This document shows positions 60,346-64,000 of a stretch of 64,000 nt of DNA, piece after piece. The notes beneath the pieces were generated by a model that saw only the letters and a list, made by a program, of their open reading frames with translations, was not told where the DNA came from and ran no database searches. The DNA is from Steroidobacteraceae bacterium (GTDB lineage Bacteria > Pseudomonadota > Gammaproteobacteria > Steroidobacterales > Steroidobacteraceae), in NCBI GenBank assembly GCA_027531255.1, contig JAPZRU010000012.1, forward strand, positions 1 through 64,000, given 5' to 3'. A program made the translations under genes and the position numbers. Numbering within the stretch: the stretch's first letter is position 1; every line of letters begins with the position of its first letter.

Positions 60346-61140
60346 TCAGACCGCGACGGGCGCCCTGATCGCGGCGTGATGGACGTAGTCGGCGAACTCG
60401 AAGTCTTCGTACACGTAGTCGAACAGCGTCGGCGGGCGGCGGCGGATCATCAGCCGCGGCGGCGGATAGGGCTCGCGCGACAGCTGCAGGTCCACCTGCT
60501 CGAGGTGGTTCAGGTAGAGGTGGCAGTCGCCGCCGGTCCAGACGAACTCGCCGACGTCGAGGTCGCACTGCTGCGCGACCATGTGCGTCAGCAGCGCATA
60601 GCTCGCCACGTTGAACGGCACGCCGAGGAACAGGTCCGCGCTGCGCTGGTACAGCTGGCAGGACAGCCGGCCGCCCGCGACGTAGAACTGGAAGAACGCG
60701 TGACACGGCATCAGCGCCATGCGGTCGAGCTCGCCGACGTTCCACGCGCTGACGATGATCCGCCGCGAGTCCGGGTTGGTGCGGATCTGCGCGACCGCCT
60801 GCGCCATCTGGTCGAGGTGGCGGCCGTCCGGCGCGACCCAGTCGCGCCACTGCTTCCCGTATACCGGGCCGAGCTCGCCCTGCTCGTCCGCCCACTCGTC
60901 CCAGATCGTCACGCCGTGCTCGCGCAGGTAGCGGACGTTGGTCTCGCCCTTCAGGAACCACAGCAGTTCGTGGACCACGCTCTTCACGTGGACCTTCTTG
61001 GTGGTGACGAGCGGGAAGCCGGCGCACAGGTCGAAGCGCATCTGCCAGCCGAACACCGACAGCGTGCCGGTGCCGGTGCGGTCCGTCTTGCGGGCCCCGT
61101 GGTCGCGGACGTGGCGGAGCAGGTCGTGATACTGCTGCAT
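60346..61140 (-). CDS. thyA: thymidylate synthase
   Basis: Converts dUMP to dTMP using methylene-THF. The 264-residue product is exactly the E. coli length, with catalytic Cys in [34 protein letters not shown] and the C-terminal APVAV. It lies 43 bases after lgt on the same strand (lgt-thyA order). Confidence 0.98.
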   Translation of the reverse strand: MQQYHDLLRHVRDHGARKTDRTGTGTLSVFGWQMRFDLCAGFPLVTTKKVHVKSVVHELLWFLKGETNVRYLREHGVTIWDEWADEQGELGPVYGKQWRDWVAPDGRHLDQMAQAVAQIRTNPDSRRIIVSAWNVGELDRMALMPCHAFFQFYVAGGRLSCQLYQRSADLFLGVPFNVASYALLTHMVAQQCDLDVGEFVWTGGDCHLYLNHLEQVDLQLSREPYPPPRLMIRRRPPTLFDYVYEDFEFADYVHHAAIRAPVAV

Positions 61141-61183
61141 GGGAGGGTGAGGCGGGAGCGCGGGTTGACGCGGGCGGCGCGGC

Positions 61184-62002
61184 TCAGGCGCCGGCGTGCC
61201 GGCAGTTGCCCGACGGTTCGCGGCGCGTATAGGCGTAGACCAGCATCACGAGGCCGGCACCGAGCATCGGCAACGACAGGAGCTGGCCCATGGTCAGCCA
61301 GTCGCCGGCGAGATAGCCGATGTCGCGGTCCGGCACGCGGATGAACTCGACGGCGATGCGGAAGGTTGCGTAGCCGACCAGGAACACGCCGGACGCGGCC
61401 CAGCGCGGCCGGGGCTGCGACGTGAACCACCAGACGATCAGGAACAGCGCGAGGCCTTCGAGCAGCGCCTGGTAGAGCTGCGAGGCATGCAGCACCTGCA
61501 CGGTGCCGTCCGCTTGCGGCACCGCGAAGCCCCACGGCACGTCGGTGGGCTTGCCCCAGAGCTCGCCGTTGACGAAGTTGCCGATCCGACCTGCACCGAA
61601 GCCGATGGCCGGCAGCGGCGCCGCGAAATCGAAGACGTCCACGAGCTTCTTGCCGTGGACCCGGGCGAGCACGGCGAGAGCGATCAGCACGCCGATCAGC
61701 CCGCCGTGGAAGCTCATGCCTCCCTGCCAGATCTTGTACCAGTAGCCGGGGTCGTGCTCCATCGCACCGTGGCCGTAGAACAGCAGCCAGCCGATGCGAC
61801 CGCCGAGGATCACGCCGAACACGGAGTAGAAGATCAGGTCGTCGACCTGTGCGGGGGTCCAGGTCGAGTGCGGCTGCGCGGCACGGCGGCGGCCGAGCCA
61901 CCAGGCGGCCAGGAACGCCACCACGTACATCAGGCCGTACCAGCGGACCTTCAGGGGCCCGAGTTCGAGCGCGACGGGGTCGAAGGCCGGGAAGGTCAGC
62001 AT
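61184..62002 (-). CDS. lgt: prolipoprotein diacylglyceryl transferase
   Basis: Inner-membrane enzyme that attaches diacylglycerol to the lipobox cysteine of prolipoproteins, such as LolB and RlpA encoded in this window. The 272-residue product has about seven membrane helices and the family motifs [18 protein letters not shown], the Lgt signature [17 protein letters not shown] with its conserved Asn and Gly, and [12 protein letters not shown]. It precedes thyA. Confidence 0.97.
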   Translation of the reverse strand: MLTFPAFDPVALELGPLKVRWYGLMYVVAFLAAWWLGRRRAAQPHSTWTPAQVDDLIFYSVFGVILGGRIGWLLFYGHGAMEHDPGYWYKIWQGGMSFHGGLIGVLIALAVLARVHGKKLVDVFDFAAPLPAIGFGAGRIGNFVNGELWGKPTDVPWGFAVPQADGTVQVLHASQLYQALLEGLALFLIVWWFTSQPRPRWAASGVFLVGYATFRIAVEFIRVPDRDIGYLAGDWLTMGQLLSLPMLGAGLVMLVYAYTRREPSGNCRHAGA

Positions 62003-62040
62003 CGGCGCGGAGTGTAGCGAAATTCGGCGACGCCGATGCG

Positions 62041-62829
62041 TCAGCGACCGCCGAGCCGGGCGACCGCGAGGCCCGCCAACTCGTAGGCCGCGCTCGAACT
62101 GCGCTGGAGCGCCGAAATGCTCGGCAGGACGTCGTGGATCCCGTCGAAGCCGCCCTCGACCGCGCCGACCGGCGCCGGAACGACCTCGAGCCCGGCCGCC
62201 TCGAACTCGACCGCGGCGCGCCTCAGGTGCGTCGTGGAGGTCACCAGCACGATGCGCCGGACGCCGGCGTCACGCAGCAGCCGCGCCGACTCGCGGGCGT
62301 TCTCGTGCGTATTCCGCGACCGCGTTTCGAGCCAGCGGGGCGCGAGCCCGAAGTCGGCGCGCAGCACGCGGTCCATCGACGCCGACTCCGGTTCCCCGTC
62401 GATCACCACCCCGCCCGACAGCAGCAGCGGCAGGCGCGTCGCCCGGACGACCCGCGCCCCATACGCGAGCCGCTCGAGCGTCACGGTCGAGGGCTCGCGT
62501 TCGCCGGCCGCGCCGCCGGGCACCGCACGCGTGCCGCCCGCGAGCACCACGACCGCCTGGGCGTCCACGGGCCGTTGCAGATCCAGCGGCGCATGCGGCC
62601 CTACGAGCGCCGCGAGGCGATCCGCGACCAGCGGCAGGCACATCGCGAGCAACACACCCACCCCGGCCACGACGATCGACCCGCCGAGCCGCGGCCGCCG
62701 GCGCATCAGCCACAGCCCCACGAGCGCGAGCACGAGCGGCCCCGCCGGCGGCAGCAGCCACGACCTCAGGATCACGCGGAGCACGAACAGCGGTTCCACG
62801 ACGCGATTGTGCCGCACGGCAGGCGACAC
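62041..62829 (-). CDS. YdcF/ElyC-like DUF218 membrane protein
   Basis: A 262-residue protein of the DUF218 family, which includes ElyC, an envelope factor. Two N-terminal membrane helices (about 15-45 and 48-70) precede a Rossmann-like domain with AVVVLAGGTR, LLLSGGV, ETRSRNTHENARESA and IVLVTSTTHLRRA, the usual DUF218 motifs. The GTG at 62829 is taken as start; GTG 62799 would also leave the anchors intact. It lies upstream of lgt by 38 bases. Confidence 0.85.
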   Translation of the reverse strand: MSPAVRHNRVVEPLFVLRVILRSWLLPPAGPLVLALVGLWLMRRRPRLGGSIVVAGVGVLLAMCLPLVADRLAALVGPHAPLDLQRPVDAQAVVVLAGGTRAVPGGAAGEREPSTVTLERLAYGARVVRATRLPLLLSGGVVIDGEPESASMDRVLRADFGLAPRWLETRSRNTHENARESARLLRDAGVRRIVLVTSTTHLRRAAVEFEAAGLEVVPAPVGAVEGGFDGIHDVLPSISALQRSSSAAYELAGLAVARLGGR

Positions 62830-62917
62830 CGGCGCACCGCGCCACGCCCATGCCGCCCCCTGATGCAGCAGAACCCGGGCGCGTCCGAAGCGCCGGCAGG
62901 CGACTTCGGACCATCGA

Positions 62918-63469
62918 TCAGGGAATGGAGATGACCTCGGCCCCGATCGGAAACAGTTCCTGGCGCACCTCGTGGACCAGGCCCCATTTCAGCCCCTCGT
63001 CGGGGTCGAGCGTCGTGCGCGACACCATCGCGCGCATCACCTGGCGCGGCGTCTTGCCGGTGTTGGCAGCCACCACCTTCGCGCAGTTCTCCATGTCGAC
63101 GCGCAGGCTCTTCACCAGCTCGACGAGCTTCGGCTCCTCGTAGCTCGCGCCCTGCGAGAAGTTCATCGACACGGGATGCATCAGGAAGCGCGCCTGCGGC
63201 ACCGACAGGCGGCGCCGGCCCCCGCGGTACATGGCGACGCCGATCGAGTCCACGCTGCCGAAATCGTGCGTCGTGACGCTGATCGGCAGGCCCTTCAGGT
63301 AGTTGTAGGCCGTGAGACCCTGGAACACGGAGCTGCCCGAGGTCGAGATCAGCAGCACGACTTCGCGCATGCCGGCAGACAGCCGCTGGTCCACCGCGGA
63401 CATCAGCGTCGAGATGCTGGACTCGTTGACGGGCGAATAGAACTTGACGTACGTGGGATGCAGGTCCAT
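62918..63469 (-). CDS. ClpP-fold serine protease-like protein
   Basis: A 183-residue member of the ClpP/crotonase-fold proteases. The probable catalytic residues are Ser75 in SVDSIGVAMY, His98 in RFLMHP and an Asp at 155 or 157 in TLDPDEGLKWGLV. It also has VVLLISTSGSSVFQGLTAYNYL, matching the ClpP oxyanion strand. It is not the housekeeping ClpP: it lacks the hydrophobic-pocket pattern for ClpX docking and sits alone, with no clpX. The role is unknown. No signal peptide or membrane segment is seen. Confidence 0.8.
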   Translation of the reverse strand: MDLHPTYVKFYSPVNESSISTLMSAVDQRLSAGMREVVLLISTSGSSVFQGLTAYNYLKGLPISVTTHDFGSVDSIGVAMYRGGRRRLSVPQARFLMHPVSMNFSQGASYEEPKLVELVKSLRVDMENCAKVVAANTGKTPRQVMRAMVSRTTLDPDEGLKWGLVHEVRQELFPIGAEVISIP

Positions 63470-63518
63470 CGACGGTCCTTCGTCTCGGGCGCCGGCGTCC
63501 TGCCGGCGCGCGCGTGCG

Positions 63519-64000
63519 TCAGTCGTGCGTCACGCGCACCAGGAAGCCCTTCAGGTACCGGGTCTCTGGAATCGCAGGGTGCACAGGGTGATCCGGCGAC
63601 TGGCCGCCCGTGGCCACCACCTGCGCGAAGCGGCCGAGGTGGCGCGCGGCCTTCTGGATCGCGTCGAGCAGCGCGCCGCTCTCGAGGTGGTACGAGCACG
63701 AGCACGACACCAGCCACCCGTCGCGACCGAGCAGCTGCATGGCGAGCTGGTTCACGCGGCGGTAGGCGGCCTCGCCCTTCGGCGCATCCTTGCGGCGCTT
63801 GATGAAGGCCGGCGGATCGACGACCACGAGGTCGAACTTCTCGCGCGCCGCGTGCAGCGACTCGAGCACCTCGAAGCCGTCGCCCCGTCGCGTCGAGAAA
63901 CCCGCGACGCCGTTGGCGGTCGCGTTGCGCTCGGCATACTCCAGGGCGGTCGCGGAGGAATCCACGCAGACGACCTCGCGGGCACCCCGCGCGCCCGCGC
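63519..64000 (-). CDS. RlmI-like 23S rRNA m5C methyltransferase, 5' part outside the window
   Basis: C-terminal 160 residues of a class I SAM methyltransferase; the open frame continues beyond 64000. Visible motifs are VDSSATALEYAERNATANG (SAM ribose strand), LVVVDPPAFIKRRKD (catalytic DPPAF motif), and LVSCSCSYHL (catalytic Cys), as in RlmI/RlmK-type rRNA methyltransferases. The C-terminus DHPVHPAIPETRYLKGF is typical of RlmI. The N-terminal PUA domain cannot be checked here. Confidence 0.9.
   Translation of the reverse strand, partial: AGARGAREVVCVDSSATALEYAERNATANGVAGFSTRRGDGFEVLESLHAAREKFDLVVVDPPAFIKRRKDAPKGEAAYRRVNQLAMQLLGRDGWLVSCSCSYHLESGALLDAIQKAARHLGRFAQVVATGGQSPDHPVHPAIPETRYLKGFLVRVTHD

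Overview
The window is 64 kb of very GC-rich bacterial chromosome, densely coding. No intergenic gap exceeds about 270 bases, and many neighbours are joined by ATGA, GTGA or TGATG overlaps. Conserved blocks point to a gammaproteobacterium: rplY-prs-tRNA-Gln-ispE-lolB; hemA-prfA-prmC; gatCAB divergent from mreBCD-mrdA-rodA-mltB-rlpA-dac; ybeD-lipB-lipA; amgK-murU divergent from lptD-surA-pdxA-rsmA-apaGH; and folA, thyA, lgt. The tryptophan-catabolic genes and very high GC would suit a lineage near Xanthomonadales/Nevskiales/Steroidobacterales, but that placement is inference. No insertion sequence, prophage, CRISPR array or rRNA was seen.

Layout. 0.1-5.2 kb (minus): rplY, prs, tRNA-Gln(TTG), ispE, lolB and a TPR lipoprotein. 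5.4-9.8 kb (plus): hemA, prfA, prmC, a cyclophilin and mtgA. 10.0-11.2 kb: an acyl desaturase. 11.5-21.9 kb (plus) is the most accessory-looking part. It holds a degenerate GGDEF/EAL protein, a secreted subtilase ending in nine GYTWSQ hexapeptides, a 1512-residue propeller-type hybrid histidine kinase, and its coupled REC/GGDEF/EAL partner. 21.9-30.9 kb (minus): metH, metF, hslO, gatB, gatA, gatC. 31.1-41.5 kb (plus): the elongasome and peptidoglycan cluster, then an aminotransferase and ybeD. 41.5-45.1 kb (minus): lipB, lipA, murU, amgK. 45.1-53.3 kb (plus): lptD, surA, pdxA, rsmA, a universal stress protein, apaG, apaH and an SDR. 53.3-54.0 kb (minus): a secreted protein of unknown function. 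54.1-58.1 kb (plus): a kynurenine cluster (3-hydroxyanthranilate dioxygenase, cyclase-type formamidase, kynureninase, kynurenine monooxygenase). 58.2-64.0 kb (minus): folA, a PHD2-like prolyl hydroxylase, a SET-domain methyltransferase, thyA, lgt, a DUF218 protein, a ClpP-fold protein and a truncated RlmI-type rRNA methyltransferase.

Functional themes. Envelope building dominates: rod-complex genes, lytic transglycosylases, D,D-carboxypeptidase, cell-wall recycling (amgK/murU), lipoprotein maturation and sorting (lgt, lolB), and outer-membrane assembly (lptD, surA). The kinase and response regulator at 15-22 kb probably turn an extracytoplasmic signal into c-di-GMP breakdown. The four kynurenine genes, given N-formylkynurenine, would yield 2-amino-3-carboxymuconate semialdehyde, the precursor of quinolinate; no tryptophan dioxygenase gene is present here.

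The best candidates for something undescribed are the nine-repeat subtilase beside the c-di-GMP signalling genes, the coupled SET methyltransferase/prolyl hydroxylase pair, a possible structured RNA between folA and the hydroxylase, an RGG-like extension on RsmA, and a secreted orphan with a duplicated cysteine module.
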